Part shown: one piece after another, positions 17,249 through 25,850 of the stretch
How the letters are laid out: each line of letters opens with the position of its first letter
Numbering within the stretch: the first letter of the stretch is position 1
Assembly: GCF_012271785.1 (NCBI RefSeq)
Contig: NZ_JAAWVT010000007.1
Coordinates: forward strand, 1 to 64,000
DNA length: 64,000 bases
Reading direction: 5' to 3'
Source: Paeniglutamicibacter terrestris
GTDB lineage: Bacteria > Actinomycetota > Actinomycetes > Actinomycetales > Micrococcaceae
The notes under the pieces: generated by a model
Database searches by the model: none
What the model saw: the letters and a program-made list of their open reading frames with translations, nothing else
What the model was told of the DNA's origin: nothing
Program-made: the position numbers and the translations under genes

Positions 17249-18043
17249 TTACATTATCGCTGGCTCGGTTAACCGCCGCCCGAGCCGTCCAAGCAACTGC
17301 CGGAGGTGGCGGGATATCTGCATTTGGCTGACACCGATCTCTTGGGCAATCTGTCCCTGTGACAGCTCAAGGACGAAGCGCAGATAGAGCAGCCGGCGGT
17401 CTTCCATACTCGCGTCCCTAAGAGCAGCTTCCACGATCATTTCTTGCTCGATGCGTTCATAAGCGGGGTCATCCACCCCCAGAACGACGTCGTGCACTCG
17501 GGGCTTAGAGCTTGTTGAAGAATCGTTGTGTTCGAGCTGTTGGGCAACCATGGCCATCTCCGCCAGCAAGGCGAGGGTTGTTTCCTTCTCTGATAGGCCG
17601 GAGGCCGTGCTCAGATCGGAGGTAGAAGGCTCCCGGCCAAGGCGCTGCGTCAGTTCTGGACGTAAGTGCTTGATCTTCAGCGTGGCCTCCTGAATTGCCC
17701 TCGGAGGTCGCACCGCCCAGGAATGGTCCCTGAGATGTCGCTTCAGCTCGCCGTTGATAGTTGGCACGGCAAAGGCCACAAACCCATAATTCCCTGCCTC
17801 GTGGTACCTCCTGGCAGCCTTTACGAGACCAAGCCTGGCCACCTGTTGGAGGTCTTCGGCCTCACACCCCGGGGCGCGATATCGGCGTGAGAGGGCGTCG
17901 GCGAGGCTCATGAACTGAAGCACCAACTGATCGGTGTTCATTCCGCCTTCTAATTCTCCAGAAACTGGTGGGCGAGACATGCGGCTGGACGTTGTCCCTG
18001 GTGCAGACTCCTGCAAAGCAGCTCCGGGATTAGAGTCACGCAA
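17249..18043 (-). CDS. SigB/SigF-type RNA polymerase sigma factor
   Basis: 264 aa. Region 2 (about 36-110) includes AEDLQQVARLGLVKAARRYH and the FVAFAVPTINGELKRHLRD segment. Region 3 lies at about 125-190. Region 4 ends with the helix-turn-helix SQGQIAQEIGVSQMQISRHL. The R(D/E)HSWAVRPPR motif after region 2 is typical of SigB/SigF/SigG stress and sporulation sigma factors. No anti-sigma factor gene is adjacent, which is unusual for the group. A second possible start lies at Met35, but the first is kept. It may control the stress genes scattered across 0-20 kb (inference). Confidence 0.92.
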   Translation of the reverse strand: MRDSNPGAALQESAPGTTSSRMSRPPVSGELEGGMNTDQLVLQFMSLADALSRRYRAPGCEAEDLQQVARLGLVKAARRYHEAGNYGFVAFAVPTINGELKRHLRDHSWAVRPPRAIQEATLKIKHLRPELTQRLGREPSTSDLSTASGLSEKETTLALLAEMAMVAQQLEHNDSSTSSKPRVHDVVLGVDDPAYERIEQEMIVEAALRDASMEDRRLLYLRFVLELSQGQIAQEIGVSQMQISRHLRQLLGRLGRRLTEPAIM

Positions 18044-18147
18044 ACGTGGAGAAGTTCGGGTGCTTTCATTGGTTGAAGTCTGATTCGTTTCCCGAATTTC
18101 CGGGTCTTGAGGTCGGGCATACTTGAGAACGCGCCCGTTCGCCGCGT

Positions 18148-18453
18148 TCAGCGGGCTGCCTGACGAATCGCGGCAAGCTGATCATCGTGGATAGGGTATC
18201 CGTCCCAGCTGCCAGGGTTATCAGGTTGGAAAACAGTCTTGTCAGAAAATGTTCTGTGGCGGTGCCGTCCGGAAGCAACAGCCCACAGCACCCGAACGCG
18301 GTTCCCCTTGCGGGCCACTTCGTATCCGTGGATCTCTATGCCGGCATCGATGACCACCACCTTCGTGCCCTCTGACAGTAAATCAGTAGGTGACTGAGTG
18401 AGGGCGGGATCAGCTTGACACCGAGCGGTCGGTTGGCTGGTTGTCATCGGCAT
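18148..18453 (-). CDS. hypothetical protein
   Basis: 101 aa. A polar N-terminus is followed by a compact beta-rich stretch (KVVVIDAGIEIHGYEVARKG, then VRVLWAVASGRHRHRTFSD) and a short helix. It overlaps the preceding leftward gene by 10 bases, suggesting an operon. No family recognised. Confidence 0.5.
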   Translation of the reverse strand: MPMTTSQPTARCQADPALTQSPTDLLSEGTKVVVIDAGIEIHGYEVARKGNRVRVLWAVASGRHRHRTFSDKTVFQPDNPGSWDGYPIHDDQLAAIRQAAR

Positions 18454-18764
18454 TCTTTGGCTACCGCTTCATTGGCGGAGCAAACGGCGGTAGCCGGCTC
18501 CGACACATGTGCAATATGTGGGCTATTGAGTGCGCGTCCGTCCCTGTGCAGCGCCACCACGATTCTTTCCTCACGTCGGAATACGGTGGCGATCTCTCCG
18601 GGGTACGTAGCCATGCGGCGCTGGTTTTCGACCAGCGCCAGCTGCACGATCCGTTCCCGAACACTCGCGTGTGTGAGACCTCCGTCCTCCGTTATGGCCT
18701 TTTTCATGGTTTGTGTTGATTCCATCCCCGAAGCGTATTGCTCAAGAGGGGTTAACTTCTTCAC
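18444..18764 (-). CDS. hypothetical protein
   Basis: 106 codons from GTG 18764; ATG 18725 is an alternative start. The protein is soluble with a helical segment (THASVRERIVQLALVENQRR) and a beta-like stretch (GEIATVFRREERIVVALHRD). It is divergent from the LuxR-type regulator. The GTG sits inside the palindrome at 18762-18775. No family recognised. Confidence 0.5.
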   Translation of the reverse strand: MKKLTPLEQYASGMESTQTMKKAITEDGGLTHASVRERIVQLALVENQRRMATYPGEIATVFRREERIVVALHRDGRALNSPHIAHVSEPATAVCSANEAVAKECR

Positions 18765-18775
18765 CCCTAGGGGTG
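18762..18775. promoter_or_regulatory. perfect 14-bp palindrome CACCCCTAGGGGTG
   Basis: The palindrome lies 35 bases before the response-regulator start and overlaps the divergent gene's GTG. It resembles the ATACCCCTAGGGGTAT operators elsewhere in this window (54318, 54690), differing at the outer bases. It is a candidate operator for a CsoR-type repressor or for the adjacent regulator. Confidence 0.45.
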
Positions 18776-18810
18776 GACTTGCATGCCCACAATTGCCCTA
18801 CAGTGGAGGC

Positions 18811-19455
18811 ATGGAAAGCCTTCGCGTAGCACTAATAGATGACTATGAAATCGTGCTTCGAGGGCTGGAGATGATGCTTCGTTCTTACGGTGACACCCTT
18901 GAAGTCGTGGAACTCGACCTTAATAAGAATGTGGACACACCTGTCCACCTCACGCTTTACGATACGTTTGCCGCAACCCCCGGAGACGGTGCCGATGTCC
19001 ATGAACTGGCAAGCAATCCCTTGGCAGGTAAAGTCGTTGTCTATTCTTGGGACCTCGATGAAACGCGGATCAAGGCCGCATTGGCCAACGGCGCCAGCGG
19101 GTACCTGTCCAAAGGCTTGCCCGCGGCACATCTAGTCAGCGCGCTCCACGAAATCCACAGGGGCGAAGGCAAGGTCTTCCATGGATCCAGCGGCCAAGGG
19201 AAGTCGAGCCTGGGTGACTGGCCCGGCCGTGAAGAAGGCCTCACTCAACGGGAGGCTGAGGTGCTCGCACTGATCACTCAAGGTTTGACCAATGCCGAGA
19301 TCGCCGACAGGGCCCGGTTATCCATCAACACCGTCAAGACATTTATCCGCAGCTGCTACCGCCGCATAGGGGTCACCGATCGGTCCAATGCGATGCTCTG
19401 GGGTCTTGAACACGGATTCTTTCCCGACCACAAACGGGTCCAACCGCGCCGATGA
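18811..19455 (+). CDS. LuxR/NarL-type response regulator
   Basis: 214 aa. The N-terminal receiver (1-120) begins LRVALIDDYEIVLRGLEMML. The usual phospho-Asp region is atypical (LTLYDTFAAT), and Lys lies in GYLSKGLPA. The C-terminal LuxR helix-turn-helix is LTQREAEVLALITQGLTNAEIADRARLSINTVKTF. No histidine kinase is adjacent, so it is an orphan regulator. The ATG has GGAGG only one base upstream, while a TACAGT -10-like box (18799-18804) sits six bases before it, so a leaderless transcript is possible. An upstream extension of the frame is not coding. Confidence 0.88.
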   Translation: MESLRVALIDDYEIVLRGLEMMLRSYGDTLEVVELDLNKNVDTPVHLTLYDTFAATPGDGADVHELASNPLAGKVVVYSWDLDETRIKAALANGASGYLSKGLPAAHLVSALHEIHRGEGKVFHGSSGQGKSSLGDWPGREEGLTQREAEVLALITQGLTNAEIADRARLSINTVKTFIRSCYRRIGVTDRSNAMLWGLEHGFFPDHKRVQPRR

Positions 19456-20111
19456 GACCTGTGATTTTCTGACGCAGACGGTCCGAAGTCCAGAAATTGA
19501 ACCCTTTGTGAATCGCGGAGCACTTTTGCAGTACCGTCGTTTTTTCACCGACGTCTATGGGCGGCCGCAGACTCGGGCGCGCAGTTGATGAGATACGGCG
19601 TCTGTTCAGGACGATGCTTTGGTCGATGCTGGTTGCCGGGCCAGAAGCCGGCGGGGGTTCATCTCACTGTCCTTGAGTGTCCCGCCAACGTCCAGCCGGA
19701 TGCGCATTGGGCACTCCAGCGTGTAGTCGCATCGCTCGGCGGTCGCCATGATCCTTTGTTTCGGAGACTACCCGAAGCCGCTGCTGCCCTGCGCTCCGCG
19801 CCGAAACGTTGGGCCAGGGTGGCAGCGGCGGTGGTCTTCCTTGACCGGATATTGAGTTCCTGCGCCAGTACTTTCCCAAGGCACGGATTTATCCGTGCCT
19901 TAACGGAAGCGGCTGCTGGAATTCACCGCCGAGCTCAACCCCGGCTCCGCAAGATCCTGAATGGAATCAGCGCCGCACAAGCCATGGAACGGCTACTACC
20001 GGTGCCATGGAAAACCCCTAGTGCGAAAACCGGCTGAATTCGCCGATAGGTTCATGCGACATGGGTATGGAAGGTGCCCTACGAACGATCGATTCCGGTG
20101 CCTCAGTACAA
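19456..20111. other. intergenic, no supported gene; one hairpin
   Basis: No convincing gene on either strand. AAGGCACGGAT (19878-19888) and ATCCGTGCCTT (19891-19901) form a perfect 11-bp hairpin, terminator-like. Protein-like fragments on the minus strand around 19700-19860 hint at a decayed gene, but no family can be named. Confidence 0.4.
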
Positions 20112-21326
20112 TTACTGTCCAGCGACTCGCAGCGCTGCCGCAACGGGTGCGGTTCCGTCTTCCGCTGCCAGTACTGCAGCCAACATACGTGATTTTGTGG
20201 CATATTCCGGATTCGCAGTAGCGCGCTTGATGGTGTCGCTTAGGCGTTCGGTACTCAACTCCTTGTAGGGGACCGGTTCTGGGCCTGCGCCGAGAGCCGT
20301 GATTCGGCCGGCCCAGAACGGCTGATCCGTGAATATCGGCACACTGACCGTCGGAACTCCGGCGCGCAGCCCTGCCGCGGTGGTCCCTGCCCCGGCGTGG
20401 TGCACCACGGCAGCCATCTGTGGGAAGAGCCATTCGTGAGGAACCGCTCCGATGCTGAGCGCGTCGGGCTCGGAGACTTCCTCCACACCCTGTAAGACCG
20501 CACGGATCCCCGTGCGGCGAATTGTCTCAAGCATGAAATCAGCGTCCATCGCTTCGCTGCTACCGAAGCCGATGAAGACCGGTGGGGGTCCGTCCGCAAG
20601 GAATTCACGCAGCTCAGGGGATGGCCGCCAATCCGGATCGACTTTCGGCCACCAATAGCCGGTGGTGACAAGTCCGGACCGCCAGTCTGACGGGCGCGGG
20701 AAAACACTGGAGCTGAAGCCGTGGAGGACGGGGTGATTTGCCTTTCTGCGTTGCCGTTCGGCTGCAGGCCGTGATTTCTTATCCAACCCAAGGGCGAGGC
20801 GGATGCGGGCGCTCGGCGCGTCGTAGGGTGCTTTGCCGGCGACGATCAGTGAACCGAGGAGCTTGTTGCCGATCGGGCCCAAACTTCTGGCGATGCCCAG
20901 AAGCACGGGAGGGTAGGCCGAGCTCGGTTCGGTCGGTTGCAGGTGGGCTCCAATGACTGGAATGTCGAGAGCCTCGGCCATGTCGTAGGCGTAAGGCGCT
21001 ATCGAATTGGCCAGAATCACGTCGGCACCGCGCTCTGCTGCAGCAAGTGAACCAGTGGCGGCCAGCTCCATGTAGTCGCCAAGTTCGCTCATGTACCTTC
21101 TCAGATCCGAGCTTGTCGCCTTCTGGCCTGGGGGAGCAGGGTTTACCAGGTGACTCATGTCTCCAGGGAGTTCGCGGTACTCGCACCCGGCCGTGGTGAT
21201 CAATGGGGCATGGGCGGCATTGGCGGCGATGGCGACATCGAAGCCCAACGCTTGAAGCCTGCTGCCAAGCCCCGCCATCGGGGCCACGTCACCTCGGGTC
21301 CCGGGTGTAATCATGAGTACTCGCAT
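20112..21326 (-). CDS. GT1-family (UGT/MGT-like) glycosyltransferase
   Basis: About 404-aa GT-B fold glycosyltransferase. N-terminal domain: MRVLMITPGTRGDVAPMAGL (the RGDV-type acceptor-side motif). C-terminal nucleotide-sugar domain: VFIGFGSS, then VPHEWLFPQMAAVVHHAGAGTTAAGL (donor-binding signature), and PIFTDQPFWAGRI. Such enzymes transfer sugars from UDP- or TDP-sugars to small lipophilic acceptors such as antibiotics or sterols. A start four codons earlier (21338) is possible. It is divergent from a TetR regulator, which likely controls it. Confidence 0.9.
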   Translation of the reverse strand: MRVLMITPGTRGDVAPMAGLGSRLQALGFDVAIAANAAHAPLITTAGCEYRELPGDMSHLVNPAPPGQKATSSDLRRYMSELGDYMELAATGSLAAAERGADVILANSIAPYAYDMAEALDIPVIGAHLQPTEPSSAYPPVLLGIARSLGPIGNKLLGSLIVAGKAPYDAPSARIRLALGLDKKSRPAAERQRRKANHPVLHGFSSSVFPRPSDWRSGLVTTGYWWPKVDPDWRPSPELREFLADGPPPVFIGFGSSEAMDADFMLETIRRTGIRAVLQGVEEVSEPDALSIGAVPHEWLFPQMAAVVHHAGAGTTAAGLRAGVPTVSVPIFTDQPFWAGRITALGAGPEPVPYKELSTERLSDTIKRATANPEYATKSRMLAAVLAAEDGTAPVAAALRVAGQ

Positions 21327-21348
21327 GCTGGTTCTCATTTCACTTGAT

Positions 21349-21365
21349 TGCGATCACTGTTCGCA
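21349..21365. promoter_or_regulatory. candidate operator between glycosyltransferase and TetR
   Basis: TGCGA-N7-TCGCA (21349-21365) lies in the 100-bp divergent promoter region. A longer, looser repeat TTTCACT (21338-21344) / AGTGAAA (21377-21383) surrounds it. It is a plausible TetR target by position and symmetry only. Confidence 0.35.
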
Positions 21366-21429
21366 GTTAAAGTTATAGTGAAATGTACGGAGTAGCAAAT
21401 CCAAGCGAACGAAAGAAGGTTGATCAGGA

Positions 21430-22197
21430 GTGCCTCCCCATGACCCTATTAATGTCTGGCGGCGTCCGGAGCGTTCCGCCGTCGGACCGAAACCGGAACA
21501 CTCGCGCGCGCGGATCGTTGCGGCGGCAATCGGCATCGCGGACCAAGAAGGTATGGCAGCGGTGTCCATTCGTCGAGTGGCAGCCAGCATCGGTTCCGGA
21601 GCGGCATCGCTTTATAGGTATGTGAGATCCCATGACGAACTAGTTGAATTGATGATCGACACTGTTAGTGGCGAATTCGACCTAACACCTTCGGCTGAAC
21701 CTGCGCGAAGCCAGCTGCTAGACCTAGCGCGTCAGGGGCGGATCATCATGCACAGACACCCGTGGCTTGCTCCGCTGCTCCTGGCCCGCCCCTCCATGGG
21801 GCCCAACTCTTTGGAGTATCTGGAACGTGCTTTATCAGCCTTGGAAACGGCAACAATGTCCGGTCCTTCAAAGGTCCAGACTGTCGCCATGATGACGGCC
21901 ATTGCCTCTGCCTTCGTGCAAAATGAGCTGGCATCAGCGGCCGGCTCCGGTTCCGGGGGTATCACTTTAGACGCAAAAGATCGCGCGCAGTATATGTCCG
22001 AGGTGGTTCAGTCCACGAAGTACCCGCTACTGGCCGAGGCGCTCAGCGAACAACATGAGCCCGCGGGTCCTGACGCAATGTTCACTCATGTGATGACCAC
22101 CTATCTAGTCGGCGCAGGTGTTCCCGCTGGGGCAGGTCTCATCCAAGGCCACAACGACCGGCGACCCGGACCGAGCAAAACCACCAACTCGAACTAA
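21430..22197 (+). CDS. TetR/AcrR family transcriptional regulator
   Basis: 255 aa. N-terminal helix-turn-helix: SRARIVAAAIGIADQEG, then VSIRRVAASIGSGAASLYRYV and the HDELVELMID helix. The ligand-binding domain resembles TetR_C-type repressors (RHPWLAPLLLARPSMGPN). GTG start with GAAGG about ten bases upstream. Divergent from the glycosyltransferase; probable repressor of it, with inducer unknown. Confidence 0.9.
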   Translation: MPPHDPINVWRRPERSAVGPKPEHSRARIVAAAIGIADQEGMAAVSIRRVAASIGSGAASLYRYVRSHDELVELMIDTVSGEFDLTPSAEPARSQLLDLARQGRIIMHRHPWLAPLLLARPSMGPNSLEYLERALSALETATMSGPSKVQTVAMMTAIASAFVQNELASAAGSGSGGITLDAKDRAQYMSEVVQSTKYPLLAEALSEQHEPAGPDAMFTHVMTTYLVGAGVPAGAGLIQGHNDRRPGPSKTTNSN

Positions 22198-22360
22198 AAG
22201 TCACGGCCCTTAGGCAGGCTCTGGCACGAATTTCGTGAAACGAGGAGCAGTGGCCGCGATCTGTTCTAGTGCGGGAACACCACTCGCAGCGACCGCAGTG
22301 AATGCTCGAAGTCGTCTGTACCGTCTATTTTCGTCCACATGGGGAACGGCGGATTCTGGC

Positions 22361-23553
22361 GGTCATTGCAACAGGAGGCTTCCGATCATCTCGATCGGCT
22401 TCCTGAACTCTAGCCGCTTGCGTGGCCGGTCGTTGAGTTCGGCGGCAACCCAGTCGAGGTCTTCGGCGCTGTGGATGCCCAGGTCCGTGCCCTTGGGGAA
22501 GTACTGTCGCAACAGCCCGTTGGTGTTCTCGTTGATGCCTCGCTGCCAAGGCGAATGCGGGTCGCAGAAGTAGATCTCCATGCCGGTGTCCATCTTGACG
22601 CTCTTCCAGGACTGCATTTCGATGCCCTGGTCCCAGGTCAGGGAATGGCGCAGCGATTCGGGCAGGGTCTTGATCTTTGCGGTCAGCGCCTGACGCATCT
22701 GTTCGGCCTTGTATCCCTGGGGCAGGTGGACGAGCATCGTGTAGTTGGTGTTGCGCTCCACCAGGGTCCCGATGGCGCTCTGGTTGCCCTTGCCGATGAT
22801 GAGGTCGCCCTCCCAGTGCCCCGGGACGGCGCGGTCTTCCACTTCTGCGGGGCGTTCGGAAATGTTGATCATTCCCGGGATCCGGTTCTTGCGCTGGCCG
22901 GCCTTGCGGCACGGCTTGCGCACGGCCCTGCCGGTACGTAAACACGCGGCCAGATCGCGGTTCACGGCGCCGCGCGACTGGACGTAGAGGGACTGGTAGA
23001 TCGTCTCCGGGGACACCCGCATCTCCTGTTGGTCGGGGAACCGCAGGCGCAACCGCCCCGCTATTTGTTCCGGTGAATACTTCTTGGCAAGGTCCTCCTC
23101 GACTATTCCACGCAACACCAGATTCGTGTGAAGCTTGGCGGGTTTGGGACGGGAGGCCCGCTCGTAGGCCAGCACGTGGGCCGAGGTCGCCCGATACTCA
23201 TTCCCCGCTTTAGTGTTGCGGCGCAGCTCCCGGGACACCGTCGAGGCGGAGCATCCGATCGCTGCTCCGATCTTCCGCAGGGACTGGCCTTGGGCACGCA
23301 GGATGGCGATCTCCTCACGCTTTTCAAAGGTCAGGCAGCGGCCCTTGAGGTTCCTGCCTCGGCGGGGACGGACACCGCCGGCGGCGGCCAGGACGGTGCG
23401 CCCGGTGCGTCTGCTGGTGTTCAGGGGAATGACGGCGTCGGTGATGAAATCACCTGCCTGCATTCCTGCCCAAAAGACCTGCAGAAGATCTGGTCGGTAA
23501 AGGATTGAATATTTTCCCATGTCAACACTCATTCACTAAGTGTTGCAATCACC
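22361..23553 (-). mobile_element. IS30-family insertion sequence, apparently intact
   Basis: A single transposase gene is bounded by imperfect inverted ends: GCGGTCATTGCAACA (22359-22373) and, reversed, GCGGTGATTGCAACA (23541-23555). With ends taken at GGT...ACC, the element is 1193 bp. GC flanks both sides, consistent with the 2-3-bp target duplication of the family. The transposase stop codon (22363-22365) lies within the left inverted repeat. Confidence 0.85.
22363..23532 (-). CDS. IS30-family transposase
   Basis: 389 aa. N-terminal helix-turn-helix of the IS30 type: LTFEKREEIAILRAQGQSLR, then IGCSASTVSRELRRN. The DDE catalytic core has GHWEGDLIIGKGNQSAIGTL (first Asp), TWDQGIEM (second Asp) and SPWQRGINENTNGLLRQYFP (Glu), the hallmark IS30 signature. 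Full length and without visible lesions, so the element is probably active. It moves the IS by cut-and-paste or circle formation. Confidence 0.95.
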   Translation of the reverse strand: MSVDMGKYSILYRPDLLQVFWAGMQAGDFITDAVIPLNTSRRTGRTVLAAAGGVRPRRGRNLKGRCLTFEKREEIAILRAQGQSLRKIGAAIGCSASTVSRELRRNTKAGNEYRATSAHVLAYERASRPKPAKLHTNLVLRGIVEEDLAKKYSPEQIAGRLRLRFPDQQEMRVSPETIYQSLYVQSRGAVNRDLAACLRTGRAVRKPCRKAGQRKNRIPGMINISERPAEVEDRAVPGHWEGDLIIGKGNQSAIGTLVERNTNYTMLVHLPQGYKAEQMRQALTAKIKTLPESLRHSLTWDQGIEMQSWKSVKMDTGMEIYFCDPHSPWQRGINENTNGLLRQYFPKGTDLGIHSAEDLDWVAAELNDRPRKRLEFRKPIEMIGSLLLQ

Positions 23554-23661
23554 GCGCGAACCCAAGGATCCTCCACCGCGACACCCGACTGGCAAAAATC
23601 CGCCGGTCAAATACGTCGAAAATTCAAGGAACCCTGATTCGCGTATGCCCGGCCCGATAAA

Positions 23662-23700
23662 CTGTCTCGCCAAGGTGACATAAACGCTACACTCGAGACA
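23662..23700. promoter_or_regulatory. candidate res/operator site of the resolvase
   Basis: TGTCTCG (23663-23669) and CGAGACA (23694-23700) form inverted arms ending at the resolvase start codon. The same TGTCTCG/CGAGACA words occur in the res regions of the resolvases at 44.9 and 63.7 kb. A binding and crossover or autoregulatory site is inferred. Confidence 0.45.
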
Positions 23701-24272
23701 TGTCACCACACTTGGTCGGGTACGCCCGCGTCTCCACCAACCAACAGGACCTCTCCTCCCAGCAGGCCGGCCTCAAGGCGCTCGGCGTCCCGGATGATTT
23801 GGTCTACGTCGACCATGGACTCACCGGGCGAAACCGCGAACGCCCCGGACTCCAGCAGGCTCTCGCCGCCTGCCGGGCCGGCGACACCCTGGTGGTCACC
23901 AAGCTCGACCGACTCGCCCGCTCCCTGCCCGACGCGCGCGACATCGTCGAGGACCTCACCAAGCGCAACATCAAGCTAAGCCTCGGCGGATCCATCCACG
24001 ACCCCACCGACCCCGTCGGCAAACTCCTCTTTAACGTTCTGGCCATGGTCGCCGAATTCGAATCCGACCTCATCCGCGCCCGCACCCGCGAAGGCATGCA
24101 AATCGCCAAGGCCAAGGGAAAACTCCGCGGCAAGCAGCCCAAGCTCTCCAAAGCCCAGGAAAAACACCTCGTCGCTCTCCACCACGGTGGCAAACACACC
24201 AGCGCCGAGATCGCCGAACTCTTCGGCGTCGCCCGCAGCACGGTATACCGGATTGTCCAGCGAACGATGTAG
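23700..24272 (+). CDS. serine recombinase (resolvase/invertase family)
   Basis: 190 aa. The resolvase catalytic domain has the nucleophile Ser12 in GYARVSTNQQDLSSQ, then LDRLARSLPDARDIVEDL, and the conserved EFESDLIRARTREGM helix leading into a C-terminal helix-turn-helix (HTSAEIAELFGVARSTVYRI). Length fits Tn3-type resolvases and invertases. It stands alone between the IS30 element and the TIR-protein island, so it may be a remnant or the mobility gene of that island. Confidence 0.93.
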   Translation: MSPHLVGYARVSTNQQDLSSQQAGLKALGVPDDLVYVDHGLTGRNRERPGLQQALAACRAGDTLVVTKLDRLARSLPDARDIVEDLTKRNIKLSLGGSIHDPTDPVGKLLFNVLAMVAEFESDLIRARTREGMQIAKAKGKLRGKQPKLSKAQEKHLVALHHGGKHTSAEIAELFGVARSTVYRIVQRTM

Positions 24273-24294
24273 TGCGGTGCCCTACCCAACTGGC

Positions 24295-24387
24295 ATGGAA
24301 TCGAGCCATGGGCCAGAGCAGCACCAACACTTGGTGATCGAGACCGTCGCACTCGTAGACCGCGCACTACGGAGAGTCGGCCATTGA
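24295..24387 (+). CDS. possible 30-aa peptide overlapping the next start
   Basis: ATG 24295 to TGA 24387 encodes a His/Gln- and Arg-containing peptide (starts MESSHGPEQQHQHLVIETV). Its stop overlaps the TTG start of the following gene as TTGA, the pattern of coupled genes. There is no clear Shine-Dalgarno sequence, so it may be only the 3' end of a non-coding frame. Confidence 0.25.
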   Translation: MESSHGPEQHQHLVIETVALVDRALRRVGH

Positions 24388-25523
24388 ACCACACTGACTT
24401 CAAGGACAATCATTTTGTGTTCAATCCTCCACAAGGGCCAAACCTCACGACCACCCAAGCAACCGAATTGGATGACAGCTATTTTCAGTCTCGTCCCTTC
24501 GGCTATTTTTCATCACGCATCGCGACCTTGAGTGCGAGTGGCCAAACAGAGAAAAACGTCGTGGCAACCGACTTAGGGCCAAAACTTGCTGCTGCCCTGG
24601 GGCAAACCTCAATCTCCGATCTACTTGACTTCAACGACTCGGACCGTGAATTACAGATAGCGACAGACTCTTTCGCTCTACGCCATCATGCTGCAGAGTC
24701 TCTTGTACGTCTTTATCACGGCCTAACCCTAGGCATCGCGGCTCAGGGTTCCGCGCCTTGCGCATGGGCTGCAGTCGCAGAGGGGCCAATTCGGACCATA
24801 GACCTGGTAGACCAGGCCAAAACTCATTTGATGAGCCCAGAAGGACATCAAAATTTTTGGAAAATGGTCTTTCCTGAGGCTGTCGCATCCCAGCACGACA
24901 ACGAACAGCAGGCCAACCAGGCGCTAAATGTCATCGGCGACTGGCTCCATCACGCCATGACCCTGTTAGTGCGCGACGATATCAACATCAACGCAGCGCA
25001 CAACAAGGTAAAGCATGGCCTATCCGTCAGGGCCCGAGGCGATCTTCGCCTGACTTTCACCACTCAGGCACCAAATGCGGACGGGACTGTTCCCTTAAGC
25101 GCTCTCACGGGGGCCAAAGCATTCGATATTTTCGATACGCCTACGATCGACTATTTAGCCCGGCCTCCTCGCAAGGGAAACCGGAAACAAGGGCTGGAAG
25201 TCTCTTCTCTAAAGCTGGTTCCATCCACCCTGCTGGCCGAAACCTGGATGATGTCCGTAGCTCACGCTGCCATGTTCCATGTGGCAGCCGACCGACACTT
25301 CACGGGCCGCGATATCCCATTCCAGCCCCTCCCGAAGCTGCCCCTTGGCCCAACCCCGACGCAACTCCTGGGGGAATCCGTAGTCGGCATGCGGCAACCC
25401 GTGACTACACCCCCCGATGGAGGGCCCGTAGAGAGACCTACTGGAATTGCTTTTCAGTCGAATTTTGTCCCGCTTGAGGTAAATTTCAACAGCATGATGT
25501 CCGGCAAGGTTGTGGAAGGATGA
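24384..25523 (+). CDS. unrecognised 379-aa protein upstream of the AAA-TIR gene
   Basis: TTG start with GGAG at 24371-24374 (spacing 9). It is a soluble, mostly helical protein with no signal or membrane segment. A helical middle includes HHAAESLVRLYHGLTLG and INAAHNKVKHGLSVRARGD; the (N/Y)-x-K-x-KHG type motif occurs in several uncharacterised bacterial families. The last ~60 residues are Pro-rich (PLPKLPLGPTPTQLLG). Codon use is less GC-rich than in the metal genes, suggesting separate acquisition. It lies 327 bases before the AAA-DUF4143-TIR gene in the same direction. Function unknown; a role with that gene is only a hypothesis. Confidence 0.6.
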   Translation: MNHTDFKDNHFVFNPPQGPNLTTTQATELDDSYFQSRPFGYFSSRIATLSASGQTEKNVVATDLGPKLAAALGQTSISDLLDFNDSDRELQIATDSFALRHHAAESLVRLYHGLTLGIAAQGSAPCAWAAVAEGPIRTIDLVDQAKTHLMSPEGHQNFWKMVFPEAVASQHDNEQQANQALNVIGDWLHHAMTLLVRDDININAAHNKVKHGLSVRARGDLRLTFTTQAPNADGTVPLSALTGAKAFDIFDTPTIDYLARPPRKGNRKQGLEVSSLKLVPSTLLAETWMMSVAHAAMFHVAADRHFTGRDIPFQPLPKLPLGPTPTQLLGESVVGMRQPVTTPPDGGPVERPTGIAFQSNFVPLEVNFNSMMSGKVVEG

Positions 25524-25850
25524 CGCTTCCGTTAACGCTCACCCTGTAACGCTAAGCTCACTTCTCGCTTATTCCCCATCATTCAGGAATATGGGACATT
25601 GCTCGCGGTCGCGGATTCGGGATCTTCGTCTGATGTGGTTAGTGCGACGCCAAGTTATAAACATTGTGATCATTACAGTTGGGGGTACCCCCTTGGAAGA
25701 CGCCAGACTCATCGTATGGGATGTGTAACTGGCCTCAAAGCTTCGCGGTGGTAGGCAGCCGTTCTCATTTTCTTACGACTCGCACAACTTTTGATTCACT
25801 TTGATCGTCTTATGTTGGATCTTATACTCATCCAATGTAGGATCTAAATC
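25524..25850. other. intergenic with promoter-like and palindromic sequence
   Basis: No gene. GGGGGTACCCCC (25681-25692) is a perfect 12-bp palindrome. The last 60 bases are AT-rich, with TTGATC- and TATACT-like words before the AAA-TIR gene. A repeated GGATCT (25817 and 25841 regions) flanks the probable start site. Confidence 0.35.

Noticed and set aside
18415-18810. N-terminal extension of the LuxR-type regulator by 132 codons
   Set aside because: Translation is not protein-like and covers the divergent hypothetical genes; the receiver domain begins at 18811.
23680-23700. IS30 insertion disrupting the resolvase gene
   Set aside because: The element ends at 23553; the resolvase start and catalytic domain downstream are intact.
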